A stretch of DNA of 64,000 nucleotides from an alpha proteobacterium BAL199. GTDB lineage: Bacteria > Pseudomonadota > Alphaproteobacteria > Thalassobaculales > Thalassobaculaceae. The stretch covers positions 18,799 through 82,798 of the forward strand of contig ABHC01000026.1 of NCBI GenBank assembly GCA_000171835.1. The letters are read 5' to 3'. Positions within the stretch are counted from its first letter, which is position 1. The number at the start of each line of letters is the position of its first letter. A program made the translations under genes and the position numbers. Of this stretch, positions 1-8,639 are shown in pieces. The notes below the pieces were generated by a model. It was not told the origin of the DNA. It made no database searches and saw nothing but the letters and a program-made list of their open reading frames with translations.

Positions 1-131
1 CCGATGTTAAGGCCGATCAGGAATCGGATCCCCGGACCAGCGCCGAAACTCGAGCCGATCCCAGCCGTGGTCAGCACCCCGATTCCAGGCGTAATAATCA
101 GAAAGAACAGAGCGACCGCGTAGCTGATCAT
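1..131 (-). CDS. LysE/RhtB-family amino-acid exporter (N-terminal part)
   Basis: Reading the minus strand from an ATG at 131 gives about 43 residues beginning MISYAVALFFLIITPG and then GAGPGIRFLIGLNIG. This is the first transmembrane helix and the conserved TPG and GxRxGL regions of LysE/RhtB translocators, which export amino acids or homoserine lactones across the inner membrane. The gene runs off the left edge, so the substrate and an intact C-terminus cannot be judged. It is divergent from the secreted protein starting at 373, with a 241-bp shared upstream region in which I recognised no promoter. Confidence 0.8.
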   Translation of the reverse strand, partial: MISYAVALFFLIITPGIGVLTTAGIGSSFGAGPGIRFLIGLNI

Positions 132-372
132 TGTCCGCAAGGCCTTTCGATGGCGCCGTCACATGAGACCACGCGGAACTGCAGGAAGGTTTCGTTGTGC
201 CGTACCCGGTCTTTCGTTCCCGGTCCATGGCTGTCGTTCCATCGGACACACAGGATGTCGAACTGGTTTCAGCCCGGCCAAACCCACGCTAACATTCGTC
301 CGTGCCCGGCAGCCAAATCGTCCATCCGGTCGAGGCTGGCAAAGACCGGTTGCACATTTGGGGAGACAAACG

Positions 373-1725
373 ATGCGACGCGCGATCCTGATGGTTGCCG
401 GCGTATTGACTGTGTTCACCGCTACCTCCGCACTCGCACAGATCGACGGGCTGGAACGTTTCGAACGCGAAGTGAAACCGCAGTTCATGAAGGACGGTGC
501 CGGCATCACCTACAAGGACGCCACCGCCCTGGGCCCGTCGGGCTTTGTGCTCAGTGGGGTCACCCTGACAGAACCCGCGGGCAAACAGCCCGATGCCAAG
601 CCGAGCCGGATCACCATCGAGCGCCTGACCGTCGAGGACATCGATTTCGACCGCATTGCCGCAGGGCAGGTCCCCGAGTTCGTCCGCCTGCGCGCCGAGG
701 GCGTCATGGCAGACGACGCGACCGGGACCGAACTTGCCGAAAGCATGAAAAGCTACGACATCCCGAACGTTCCGCTCGGCTTCGTGCTCGACTATCGGCA
801 GGACAGCGTCCGCAAAGTGTTCGCCTTGAACCGGTTGGAGGTGACGATGCCCGGGCTGGCGCGGATCGAGTTCGGGCTAACGCTCGACGGCGTCGCCTCA
901 CTCGAACCGCCGAAAGACGAGCAGGCTCGAGAACTGGCCGCCGCGCAGGTAGCGTTGCGCACCGCGAGCCTCACCTATGATGACGCCTCTCTGCTTCGAC
1001 GGATTCTGACGGCCGCGGCGCGTGACATGGCCACGACACCGGACAATCTGGTGGGTGAGGCAGCTGGATTTCTGGCGGCGTTCGGTACGGGGCAACCGTC
1101 GGAGGCACAGACTGTCGTCGACGCCCTGGTGTCGTTCGTCGAGGACTGGCGTCAGCCTGCCGGACCAATCCGAGTGAGCCTCAATCCTCCGGCAAGCATC
1201 GGTATGGTCGACTACGACAAGCTGTCCGCCGTCAACGCACTCAAGACAGTCTTCGGTCTGTCGGTGAACTACGCCGGGACGCGCACAGGCGCTGCCGCGC
1301 GGGCAGCACCGCCACCGCCGACGACCTCACCCGCACCAGATGCGCCCGCAACCGCCGTCCTTTCCTGCAAGGACGGCCAACGCCTGTTCGTGCTGGATGA
1401 CGAGGTGTGGTGGCCCGCGACGGCCCGCGAACCGGCACAGGGCAACCGCTGCATCATACGGTTCGATGGCGAGAACGAAGACGAGACGATCGCCCTCGAG
1501 TCCCAAACGGTCCTGCCCTGGTCCTTTGACGGTCCGGGCAGCACGGCCACCGCCTGCCGCAAAGGTTCCCTCGTGCTCGTCCAATACAAAGGAGCCTGGT
1601 ACCGCGGGCGTGTCAAAAACGATGCTCCAAGCGACCGGTCCTGCCCGATCAAGTACCTGGGCAACTACGATGACGAGAATGTGCCCCTTGGTCTTATACG
1701 CCTACAAGACCGCCTCATCCGGTAA
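373..1725 (+). CDS. Secreted protein with C-terminal Tudor/SH3-like repeats
   Basis: The ATG at 373 is chosen because it follows GGGGAGA and opens a clear signal peptide (MRRAILMVAGVLTVFTATSALAQ). The frame is open further upstream, but that part has no signal sequence. The product is about 450 residues. The central part (about 25-350) is an unrecognised, probably periplasmic domain. A Pro/Ala linker (about 360-380) leads to two similar units near the C-terminus, with CKDGQRLFVLDDEVWWPATA and CRKGSLVLVQYKGAWYRGRV followed by YLGNYDDENVPL. This is the pattern of small beta-barrel Tudor-like modules (x-W-x-x-G/A-x-V, Y-x-x-x-D/E-E-x-V). Function unknown. Confidence 0.75.
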   Translation: MRRAILMVAGVLTVFTATSALAQIDGLERFEREVKPQFMKDGAGITYKDATALGPSGFVLSGVTLTEPAGKQPDAKPSRITIERLTVEDIDFDRIAAGQVPEFVRLRAEGVMADDATGTELAESMKSYDIPNVPLGFVLDYRQDSVRKVFALNRLEVTMPGLARIEFGLTLDGVASLEPPKDEQARELAAAQVALRTASLTYDDASLLRRILTAAARDMATTPDNLVGEAAGFLAAFGTGQPSEAQTVVDALVSFVEDWRQPAGPIRVSLNPPASIGMVDYDKLSAVNALKTVFGLSVNYAGTRTGAAARAAPPPPTTSPAPDAPATAVLSCKDGQRLFVLDDEVWWPATAREPAQGNRCIIRFDGENEDETIALESQTVLPWSFDGPGSTATACRKGSLVLVQYKGAWYRGRVKNDAPSDRSCPIKYLGNYDDENVPLGLIRLQDRLIR

Positions 1726-1740
1726 GATCGGGCAGCCGAC

Positions 1741-1850
1741 AGTGCCGACCAGGGCTATCCCAAGCCGACCGACGGCTTCTGGTCCGGTCTTTGGATCTCC
1801 GGATCGGCGCGGCAGTGAGGTGGGGCAACGCCAAGTCCTACTCCTTCCAG
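1741..1850 (+). pseudogene. Hemopexin-like repeat relic
   Basis: Two adjacent frames together spell a hemopexin-type repeat: SADQGYPKPTDGFWSGLW (from 1741), then after a frame change near 1790, DLRIGAAVRWGNAKSYSFQ. The D-x-GYPKP...W-GL and I-AAV-W-x-x-x-K-Y-F pattern is typical of hemopexin blades. There is no start, and stop codons follow at once, so this is a decayed remnant between the Tudor-like gene and the methyltransferase. Confidence 0.45.
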
Positions 1851-1910
1851 CGACCGCGCCGTCCGGGGTTGTTTAGTCGCTCAGACCTGCGACAGGCATC
1901 AAAGTCCGAA

Positions 1911-1925
1911 CGAGCCGAAGGCTCG
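1911..1925. terminator. Short hairpin between convergent genes
   Basis: CGAGCC-GAA-GGCTCG forms a perfect 6-bp stem with a 3-nt loop between two convergent genes. It could end transcription of the methyltransferase at 1950. No clear T-run follows, so terminator function is uncertain. Confidence 0.35.
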
Positions 1926-1949
1926 GTATTCGCAGGCACTGACGACACC

Positions 1950-2972
1950 TCAACCGCAAGCGCCTTCAATCACGCCGATGATGCTGTTCGGCGCGTGGTG
2001 GCTTGCCACCTTCCGCCAGCCGGCCCGCCGCAGCAGTTCCGTGTACTCGGCGTCGGTGCGCTCCTGTCCGGTTCCCCAGCACATCATATGAATGTCGAAC
2101 AACTTGGCGAAATGCGGCGTGTCGGGCCCTGGCACGATGTGTTCCATGATGAACACGCGCGCCGGCCCCGCAGCGGCGCGGCGGATGTTCTCCAGAATCG
2201 CGACGCACTCTTCGTCGTTCCAGTCGTGAAGGATCATCTTCAGGCCATAGGCGTCCGCCTTGGGCACGTCCTTGAACATGTCGCCGCCGACATAGCGGCA
2301 ACGCGATTCAAGCTCGAGCTTGCGGGCCCAAAGTGAATCGCGATCGGCCACCACTTCAGGTAGATCCAGCACGATCCCCGAGAGTTGTGGATACGCGTTC
2401 AAGAGAGCGCAGGTCATGTAACCGTGTCCCCCCGCTACATCGCAGAACACCCGGACGCCGGACAGGTCGGTCCCGCGCAGCGCGCCCAGAACTTGCTCGG
2501 ACTGCGCGGCGGAGTAACTCGACATGGCCTGATCGAAACGCTCTGAATAATCAGAGTCTGCCTTGGCGTGATCGAATGCCATGTGGCCGAACTCGCGCAC
2601 GAAGGCGTTCTGCTTGCCGTCCGTGATCATCGCCGGCAGGTGCTTCCACAGCGCATAGTGCTGCGGTCCCTCCTCCAGCCTGGCCATGGCCGCGAGCGAC
2701 TGCGGGTGCCCTGTGCGCAACAGATCGCCCATCTGTGTCAACACGAAGCCGCCAGAAGAGTCCTCGACCAACAGGCCAATCGCCGCCTGCGCCCGAAGCA
2801 GCCGGTACAGCAGCGCTGCATCCAATCCGATCGCCGCGGCGAGCTCGGGAGCCTTTCGCGGTGTCGTCGTGTCAAGCCGGTCAAAGACCGCCAACTCGGT
2901 GCCAGCGGCAAGAATCTGACTGCGCCAACGACCGAATATGAGATTAATCACTTGTTCAACAGGCGCCCCCAT
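1950..2972 (-). CDS. SAM-dependent O-methyltransferase (COMT/ASMT-like)
   Basis: A 340-residue protein. Residues about 10-110 form the winged-helix dimerisation domain (GTELAVFDRL, LLYRLLRA, FVLTQMGDLL), and the rest is a Rossmann methyltransferase. SAM-binding signs are VFCDVAGGHGYM and IVLDLPEVV. The catalytic-region motif ILHDWNDEECVAIL carries the His-Asp typical of plant COMT-like and bacterial polyketide O-methyltransferases. Length is normal for the family. The acceptor is probably a phenolic or polyketide hydroxyl but cannot be deduced. It stands alone, with a palindrome 29 bp upstream of the start. Confidence 0.85.
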   Translation of the reverse strand: MGAPVEQVINLIFGRWRSQILAAGTELAVFDRLDTTTPRKAPELAAAIGLDAALLYRLLRAQAAIGLLVEDSSGGFVLTQMGDLLRTGHPQSLAAMARLEEGPQHYALWKHLPAMITDGKQNAFVREFGHMAFDHAKADSDYSERFDQAMSSYSAAQSEQVLGALRGTDLSGVRVFCDVAGGHGYMTCALLNAYPQLSGIVLDLPEVVADRDSLWARKLELESRCRYVGGDMFKDVPKADAYGLKMILHDWNDEECVAILENIRRAAAGPARVFIMEHIVPGPDTPHFAKLFDIHMMCWGTGQERTDAEYTELLRRAGWRKVASHHAPNSIIGVIEGACG

Positions 2973-3000
2973 TACCCGTTCCCTTCCAGTGGTTTCCTAA

Positions 3001-3015
3001 CCTCATGTCATGAGG
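3001..3015. promoter_or_regulatory. Palindrome upstream of the methyltransferase
   Basis: CCTCATG-T-CATGAGG is a perfect 7-bp inverted repeat with a one-base centre, 29 bp upstream of the methyltransferase start at 2972. Size and place suit an operator for a small dimeric regulator; no such regulator gene is adjacent. Confidence 0.4.
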
Positions 3016-3479
3016 CATTGAAAAGATGTCGATACTTCGTTCTTCAACAATAAATAAACCTCGAGTCGCGTCATATCATGCCAGACTGTTTCCCATCCGC
3101 AAGATTGCTTCGACATCTGCGTTCAACGTGGACTTTCAACTAAGCTCCCAATCATTGGGCGCGGGATTGAACGTGAGACCTCTGGCGGTACCTGCACAGT
3201 GATGGCCGCTCATCTTGTCAGGTTCGGGCGTGCGAACAGGTGATCGAAACTGAAACGCTCAAGTGGAGGCCTTGCCAACTGCACCCTGACAATCACGCCT
3301 CCCGATACCGGTCGAGCCAGCTCCCAACCGCAAAAATCCAGGGCTGCGTGCCACTTACCCCCTAAGGTTCTGCACCTTGGCCAAGCAGGACGCCCGATCT
3401 TTCTGTCCTACTGCAATTGTAGCGGACGGAATCGCGTGAGACCCTGCCCGCCACTGCAGCAACCGGCGAAAATCCGTGC
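3016..3479. other. Intergenic region, no gene recognised
   Basis: About 460 bases between the divergent methyltransferase and TPR genes. I see no ORF with coding character, no RNA gene and no IS end; it should hold the promoters of both neighbours. Confidence 0.5.
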
Positions 3480-5156
3480 ATGAAATACGAATTCGACCTT
3501 GGGCCCTGGACGCGTTCCATCACCACGACCTCACCAGAGGCGCAGATCTGGTTCGACTGGGGCCTCAACTGGACCTTCGCCTACAACCACGAAGAGGCGA
3601 TTGCCTGCTTCCGCCGGGCCCTTGAACATGATCCCGAGTGCGCGATGGCGTGGTGGGGCATCGCCTACGCCGGCGGACCGTTCTACAACCGGGCCTGGAT
3701 CCGGTTCTCCGATGCCGAGATCGAGGCGGTGCTCCCGACCTGTCATGCCGCCGCTGAAGCCGCGAAGGCCTGCGCCGCAACCGCAACCCCGCCCGAGCGG
3801 GCGCTGATTGCCGCCATCCCGCTGCGCTACCAGAGCCCGTTCGAACGCGACCGCGAGACGCTCAATCGCTGGCACCGCAATTTCACCGATGCGATGCGCG
3901 GCGCGCATCGGGATCATCCAGACGACCTGGATATCACCGCCCTGTTCGCCGAGGCGGCGATCACCTGCACGCCGCGCCAACTGTTCGATCTGAAGACGGG
4001 GCAGCCCAACCCGTTGAGCCTGACCGGTGAAGTGCTGCCAATGCTGGACCGGGCCATCGCCGCCTGTCGCGAGAAAGGCATGATCCACCCCGGCGTCCTG
4101 CACATGCACATCCATGCGCTGGAGATGTCACCCACTCCGGAACGCGCGCTCAACTCTGCCGACACGCTTCGCGGATGGGCACCCGATGCCGGACACCTCG
4201 AGCACATGCCGGCCCACATATATGTGCTGTGCGGCGCCTATGCCGAAGCGGTCGAGCAGAGCCGGCGGGCGGTGGCAGCGGACGACCGATACCTAAGCTT
4301 CGGCGGCGACGACAATTTCTACACCACCGCTCGTTGCCACGACCTGCATCTCTACGTCTATTCGGCCATGTTGCTGGGGCAGTACCGCACAGCGCTGCAC
4401 GCCGCCGATCGGATCCGAGCGATCGCTACGCCGGAACTTCTGGCCACGAGCGCCCCGTTCATGGCCTCGATCCTCGACGGCTATTCCGGCATGCGCAGCC
4501 ACGTCCAGGTCCGGTTCGGCAAGTGGCGGGAACTCACCCTGGAACCACCACCGTCTGAGCCGGAGATCTCTCCGTTCCGCGCCGCCATGTTCCACTACGC
4601 CAAGGGCGTCGCGCACGCCGCCCTCGGCGAAATTGCCGCTGCCGAGGCCGCCGAAGCGGCATTCCACGCCGCCCGGGACGGGTTCTCGACCGAGGCCATC
4701 TTTCTCAGCAACACGGTGCGCGACACCCTGGGCGTTGGCGCCGCGATGATGGCCGGCGAAATCGCCTACCGTAGGGGTGACCACGACCAGGCGTTCGATG
4801 CCCTGCGGCTCGCGGTCGAGCGGCACGACACCCTGAACTACACCGAACCCTGGGCCTGGATGCATCCGCCGCGTCACGCGCTCGGCGCGCTGCTGGCCGA
4901 GCAACGCCGCTTCGAGGAGGCCGAAGCGGTCTACCGTGCTGATCTCGGCTACGACCAGACCGTACCGCGGCCGTGCCAGCACCCAGACAATGTCTGGGCC
5001 ATGCACGGGTTGCTGGAATGCGTCGTGCGGCGCGGCGACGAGCGGGAAGCCGAAATCCTGAGCCAGCGCCTGATGCTGGCCCAGGCGCGGACCGACTTTC
5101 CGGTCACGTCCGCATGCTGTTGTCGAGGCAAGTCACCGTTAGCGGAGGGAGACTGA
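3480..5156 (+). CDS. TPR-repeat protein
   Basis: A 558-residue protein without signal peptide. The N-terminus has a clear TPR unit (WFDWGLNWTFAYNHEEAIACFRRALEHDPECAMAWWGIAYAG, about residues 22-63). More helical repeats follow, such as residues near HMPAHIYVLCGAYAEAVEQSRRAV and a C-terminal YRADLGYDQT region. A His-rich stretch HPGVLHMHIHALEMS lies mid-protein. It matches large soluble tetratricopeptide proteins annotated only as TPR repeat-containing; no enzyme domain was recognised. It is convergent with the MetE-like gene, and the 40-bp gap holds no strong terminator. Confidence 0.8.
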   Translation: MKYEFDLGPWTRSITTTSPEAQIWFDWGLNWTFAYNHEEAIACFRRALEHDPECAMAWWGIAYAGGPFYNRAWIRFSDAEIEAVLPTCHAAAEAAKACAATATPPERALIAAIPLRYQSPFERDRETLNRWHRNFTDAMRGAHRDHPDDLDITALFAEAAITCTPRQLFDLKTGQPNPLSLTGEVLPMLDRAIAACREKGMIHPGVLHMHIHALEMSPTPERALNSADTLRGWAPDAGHLEHMPAHIYVLCGAYAEAVEQSRRAVAADDRYLSFGGDDNFYTTARCHDLHLYVYSAMLLGQYRTALHAADRIRAIATPELLATSAPFMASILDGYSGMRSHVQVRFGKWRELTLEPPPSEPEISPFRAAMFHYAKGVAHAALGEIAAAEAAEAAFHAARDGFSTEAIFLSNTVRDTLGVGAAMMAGEIAYRRGDHDQAFDALRLAVERHDTLNYTEPWAWMHPPRHALGALLAEQRRFEEAEAVYRADLGYDQTVPRPCQHPDNVWAMHGLLECVVRRGDEREAEILSQRLMLAQARTDFPVTSACCCRGKSPLAEGD

Positions 5157-5196
5157 AGATGGTTGGACCCCCGGGGCCAGCCAGCATCGACGTTGA

Positions 5197-6309
5197 TCAA
5201 GCCTCGCCCCAGACCTCCTTTGCGATGCCGACGATGAAGGACAGCTTCCGCCACTGTTCTTCCTCGGAGAGGATGTTGCCCTCCTCGGTAGACGCGAAGC
5301 CGCATTGCGGACTCAGGCAGAACTGGTCGGTCTGGGCGAATTCAGAAGCCTCCTCGATCCGCTTCAATACGCCATCGCGGTCCTCCAACTCGCCGAATTT
5401 GGAGGTAACCAGTCCAAGCACGACCCGCTTGTCGCCTTTGGGCAGAAAGCGCAGCGGCTCGAACCCGCCGGCCCGTTCGCTGTCATACTCCAGGAAATAG
5501 CCGTCATAGGGCAGATCCCCGAGCAGCAGTTCGGCCACCGGCTCGTATCCGCCCTCGGAAATCCAGCTTGAGCGGAAGTTGCCTCGGCAGACATGGGTGG
5601 TGATGGTCATGTCGTCCGGCTTGGCGGCAAGCGCCTGGCGGATCATCTGGGCGTAATCCGCCTTCAGCGCGTCCGGATCGTCCCCGCGGTCCCGAAGGCT
5701 CTGGCGCTCCTTCTCGGAACAGAGATAGGCCCAAACCGTGTCGTCGAACTGCAGATAGCGGCAACCCGCCGCGTAAAACGAGCGTACCGCCTCGGCATAG
5801 GCCTCGGCGGTGTCAGCGTAGAACGCATCCAGGTCCGGATAGATCTCCTTGGAGATCGCGTCCCGCCCACCCCGGAAATGCAGGACCGAGGGCGAGGGGA
5901 TGGTGACCTTCGGTACCGCGGTCTTGACCACGCCCTGCAGGAACCGGAAATGCTCGAGCATCGGATGATCGCCGAAGCCAACCTTGCCGGTCACCGCGAT
6001 GCTCTCTGACTTGGTCTGCACGCCCGAGAACTGGATCGCCTTGGCTCCCTGCACCAACTCGACCCCGTCGAGACCCGCCAGGAAGTCGAAGTGCCACCAG
6101 GAGCGGCGGAACTCTCCGTCGGTCACGGCCTGGAGGCCAACGCTCTCCTGCTTCTCAACGACCGCACGGATGCAGGCGTCCTCGACGGATCGCAATCCGG
6201 CAGCGTCGAGCTCGCCGGCGGCACATTGCGCCCGAGCGGTCTTCAAGGCGGCGGGCCGGAGCAGGCTGCCGACCTCGTCGGCACGGAACGGGGGTCTTGG
6301 TGCGGTCAT
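5197..6309 (-). CDS. Methionine synthase II-like (MetE C-terminal family) protein
   Basis: A 370-residue protein of the cobalamin-independent methionine synthase family, single-domain form (YxjG/YxjH-like). Visible signatures are RADEVGSLLRP at the start, VTDGEFRR, the barrel segment CRYLQFDDTVWAYL, a THVCRGN strand, and LSPQCGFAS near the C-terminus with the zinc-ligand Cys. The usual reaction is methyl transfer to a thiol such as homocysteine; single-domain members often use other methyl donors. The ATG at 6309 is chosen because AGGAGG lies 8 nt upstream, although the frame extends to 6348. A palindromic operator-like site 135 bp upstream suggests control by the divergent GntR gene. Confidence 0.85.
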   Translation of the reverse strand: MTAPRPPFRADEVGSLLRPAALKTARAQCAAGELDAAGLRSVEDACIRAVVEKQESVGLQAVTDGEFRRSWWHFDFLAGLDGVELVQGAKAIQFSGVQTKSESIAVTGKVGFGDHPMLEHFRFLQGVVKTAVPKVTIPSPSVLHFRGGRDAISKEIYPDLDAFYADTAEAYAEAVRSFYAAGCRYLQFDDTVWAYLCSEKERQSLRDRGDDPDALKADYAQMIRQALAAKPDDMTITTHVCRGNFRSSWISEGGYEPVAELLLGDLPYDGYFLEYDSERAGGFEPLRFLPKGDKRVVLGLVTSKFGELEDRDGVLKRIEEASEFAQTDQFCLSPQCGFASTEEGNILSEEEQWRKLSFIVGIAKEVWGEA

Positions 6310-6444
6310 CTGCGGTTTCCTCCTGTGAGTCTTGTGCCCAGCCGTCATGCGGTCCGGTTCGTCGTTTCAGGTGCGCTCGCTCGGATCTGTTCGGGTATCG
6401 CGGTTCGATCAAGCGCAGGCCGACTTGTACGCCCGCCGAACGAG

Positions 6445-6454
6445 TTGTATACAA
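6445..6454. promoter_or_regulatory. Candidate GntR operator 1
   Basis: TTGTATACAA is a perfect 10-bp palindrome 135 bp upstream of the MetE-like start. A related half-site, TTGTAC, lies at 6425-6430. FCD-type GntR proteins commonly bind short T-G-T-(N)-A-C-A palindromes, so this is a good candidate for the product of the gene at 6881. Confidence 0.5.
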
Positions 6455-6733
6455 GATCTTCCGATCAGGCGCGACGGGCTTGACCATGACCCCTCCTCCT
6501 TTGCCATTGGACGCTTGGTACGCCGTCACCCGGGAGGTCGAGGACAAACGCGCCTCGCAGCCGCCCGCCATCGCCAAAACCCCCTCTGTGCCTGGCCGAA
6601 TGCAAGATGAAAATACCGCAGCGCCTGCTGACAGGCGCTGGCATCAACTGCTCTTTTTGCCCGAAGAACAGACCGGTACCGACCAGACCGCATGCCGCTA
6701 TCATGGGTCGGACTACGGCGAGTTCGGGCAGCC

Positions 6734-6741
6734 TGTATACA
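6734..6741. promoter_or_regulatory. Candidate GntR operator 2
   Basis: TGTATACA (in CTGTATACAT) repeats the core of the site at 6445, here 140 bp upstream of the GntR gene itself, as expected for autoregulation. Confidence 0.45.
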
Positions 6742-6880
6742 TATGGTCCTGTAGAACCAGATCCCCTTTCGCCATGCCTGACCCCGAAGCGTCACTCGAG
6801 CCGCATTGGTGGGGCCTCCCAAGATGGGCTTCTGACCGCCGCATGCGCGCGGAGGAAACGTCGGCGCACGGAGAGGCGGA

Positions 6881-7699
6881 ATGAGTCGCGCTCTGGCGAA
6901 TTCGAAGGGCCGGCCCGGCTCGCAGACGCTCAAGGCAATCCTCGGAATCAGAGACCTCGTGTTTTCCGCCGCTTTCGCGCCCGGCGAACGATTGTCCGAG
7001 CCTGTGCTGGCCGAGCGTCTCGGCTTGTCCCGGACGCCGATCCGGGCCGCGCTCGCTCGGTTGGAGCAGGAGGGCCTGCTGGAGATCATTCCGTCCGGTG
7101 GCTACACCACTCGGCGTTTCCCGGCATCGGAGGTCATGGACGCGATCGAACTGCGCGGCGTGCTGGAGGGAACGGCGGCGCGAATGGCGGCCGAGCGCGG
7201 GCTGTCGGCGGCCAGGCTGGCGGAATTCCACGCGCTGAACGCCGAGGTCGACGGCATCGTGGGACGGCCGCTCGCCGAGTTGGACTACGAGACCTACATC
7301 GACCGCAACACCGTATTTCACCGGTTGCTCAAGGACGCCGCTGGAAGTGCGATTGTCGCGCGCGAGATCGATCGGGTGATGTGCCTGCCGTTCGCGGGAC
7401 CGAGCGCGTTCCTGAACGTGCAGATGGACATTCCGGAATTCCGCGCATCGCTGGTCATAGCCCAGTCCCACCACAAGGCGATCGTCGAAGCGATCGAGGC
7501 GCGAGAGGGCGGCCGCGCGGAAGCCATGGCGCGCGAACATGCGCGGCTGCTCAAAGTTCGCAACAGGATATTGGCGGAGGGAGTGGGCCTGGAATCCAAC
7601 GCTCTCTGCGCAAATCCTCAAGGTACTTGCAAAACCTGCGCGGTGTTATGTCCAGGCGGAGAAGTTGACCTCAACGCCGGCTGTCCTGCCGGACGATGA
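6881..7699 (+). CDS. GntR-family (FCD) transcriptional regulator, 3' end replaced
   Basis: N-terminal winged helix (about 20-85): LSEPVLAERLGLSRTPIRAALARLEQEGLL. C-terminal FCD ligand-binding domain (about 95-230): ELRGVLEGTAARMAAERG, DRNTVFHRLL with the metal-ligand Asp and His, and SHHKAIVEAIEAREGGRAEAMAREH. The frame runs through about residue 230 and then enters unrelated sequence; from 7677 the DNA is IS1380 sequence in a different frame. The last 8 codons are therefore IS-derived, and a few native residues may be missing. DNA-binding and ligand domains look intact, so it may still work. It probably controls itself and the divergent MetE-like gene. Confidence 0.8.
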   Translation: MSRALANSKGRPGSQTLKAILGIRDLVFSAAFAPGERLSEPVLAERLGLSRTPIRAALARLEQEGLLEIIPSGGYTTRRFPASEVMDAIELRGVLEGTAARMAAERGLSAARLAEFHALNAEVDGIVGRPLAELDYETYIDRNTVFHRLLKDAAGSAIVAREIDRVMCLPFAGPSAFLNVQMDIPEFRASLVIAQSHHKAIVEAIEAREGGRAEAMAREHARLLKVRNRILAEGVGLESNALCANPQGTCKTCAVLCPGGEVDLNAGCPAGR

Positions 7700-8183
7700 A
7701 GGCCAACGCGGCGCGGCTTCAGCTTCACGCCGTGGCCTACAACCTCGCCAACTTCCTGCGCACCCTGGCGCTCCCGGAGGAAATGGCAAGCTGGTCACTG
7801 ACCAGCATCCGCGAGAAGGTGGTGAAGATCGGTGCGAAGATCATCGCCCACGCCCGCTACAGTGTCTTCCAGATGGCCGAGGTCGCGGTGCCGCGTGACC
7901 TGTTCCGACGCATCCTCGACATGATCGACAATCTGCGATCACGAGAACCGGCGCCATGCTGACAGCAGGGTGGATCCGCACAAGGCAAACGACAGGCGAA
8001 GTGCGCCCGGGATCCAGCGAAATGAGCCAAAATCGCGCTGATGAAGCCAGCCATGGAGGTCGGGTTGACGATCATGGTGCGGCCGAGGCGGCCACTGTGA
8101 CGATCCGCCTTCTGGCAGGCCCGGACGTGGGTTATCCTGCCATCAAACAGGGGCGGTTCGGCCGCTCAAATGGGAAATGTCGG
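7677..8183 (+). mobile_element. IS1380-family remnant (right end, copy A)
   Basis: From 7677 the sequence closely matches the 3' third of the IS1380 copy at 25085-26735, in opposite orientation. It ends at the same tip, GGGAAATGTCGG (8172-8183). The left two-thirds are gone, and the break lies at the end of the GntR gene. Confidence 0.85.
7696..7962 (+). pseudogene. IS1380 transposase, C-terminal fragment
   Basis: The fragment encodes MKANAARLQLHAVAYNLANF...RRILDMIDNLRSREPAPC, the last 88 residues of an IS1380 transposase. It is almost identical to the C-terminus of the copy on the minus strand at 25306. The catalytic region is absent, so it is inert. Confidence 0.85.
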
Positions 8184-8310
8184 ATTATCGTCCAATCTGC
8201 TCCGCTCATCACTACCCCCGCCCGCAGAACCACTGTTGGTCCCCATACATTTCCAATGGGTACCATTCACGATTACATTGGTTCAATGGAAAAATGCTCA
8301 GCGGTAGCGT

Positions 8311-8610
8311 TTAGGTTTGCTTGCCCTTCATCCTCGCAAGAATTTCTTGATTTCGGGAGACGACGTTTGGCTGAGCCGGCGAAGTTTCAGCCGGTGGGCT
8401 TAAGGTGGGCACCTCATCGCCAGCAACCACGTCAGCGGGAATTGCATCTGGCCTGGGATCTCTAAGGCGTCCGAGCCGCCGTGTTACACGGAAACCAAAA
8501 GGCAAACGCAGTGAAACCCACCAGGTACCATACTGACTGCGGCCGACGCGAAACCCGCGCGTACCCCAACTAAGGCCGTAGTCATGTGGCGGCGGCCGGT
8601 AGCCTATCAT
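8311..8610 (-). CDS. Small hypothetical protein
   Basis: A 99-residue frame, MIGYRPPPHDYGLSWGTRGF..., with RVGRSQYGTWWVSLRLPFGFRVTRRLG, a Pro-rich middle and a charged tail (ARMKGKQT). The WGTRGFRVGRS...WVSLRLPFG pattern looks like a genuine beta-rich small protein rather than a shadow, because nothing else codes here. The ribosome-binding site is weak. IS630 copy A sits 30 bp upstream of its start. Function unknown. Confidence 0.4.
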   Translation of the reverse strand: MIGYRPPPHDYGLSWGTRGFRVGRSQYGTWWVSLRLPFGFRVTRRLGRLRDPRPDAIPADVVAGDEVPTLSPPAETSPAQPNVVSRNQEILARMKGKQT

Positions 8611-8639
8611 AACAAAAACATCCCGATACGATTGGACTA

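Larger units (their letters stand above)
6310..6880. promoter_or_regulatory. Divergent control region
   Basis: This 570-bp region between the MetE-like gene (minus) and the GntR gene (plus) contains two TGTATACA-type palindromes, listed separately, and no convincing ORF. It should hold the promoters of both genes. Confidence 0.5.

Noticed and set aside
163..372. Upstream extension of the Tudor-like protein
   Set aside because: The extended start lacks a ribosome-binding site and would bury the clear signal peptide starting at 373.
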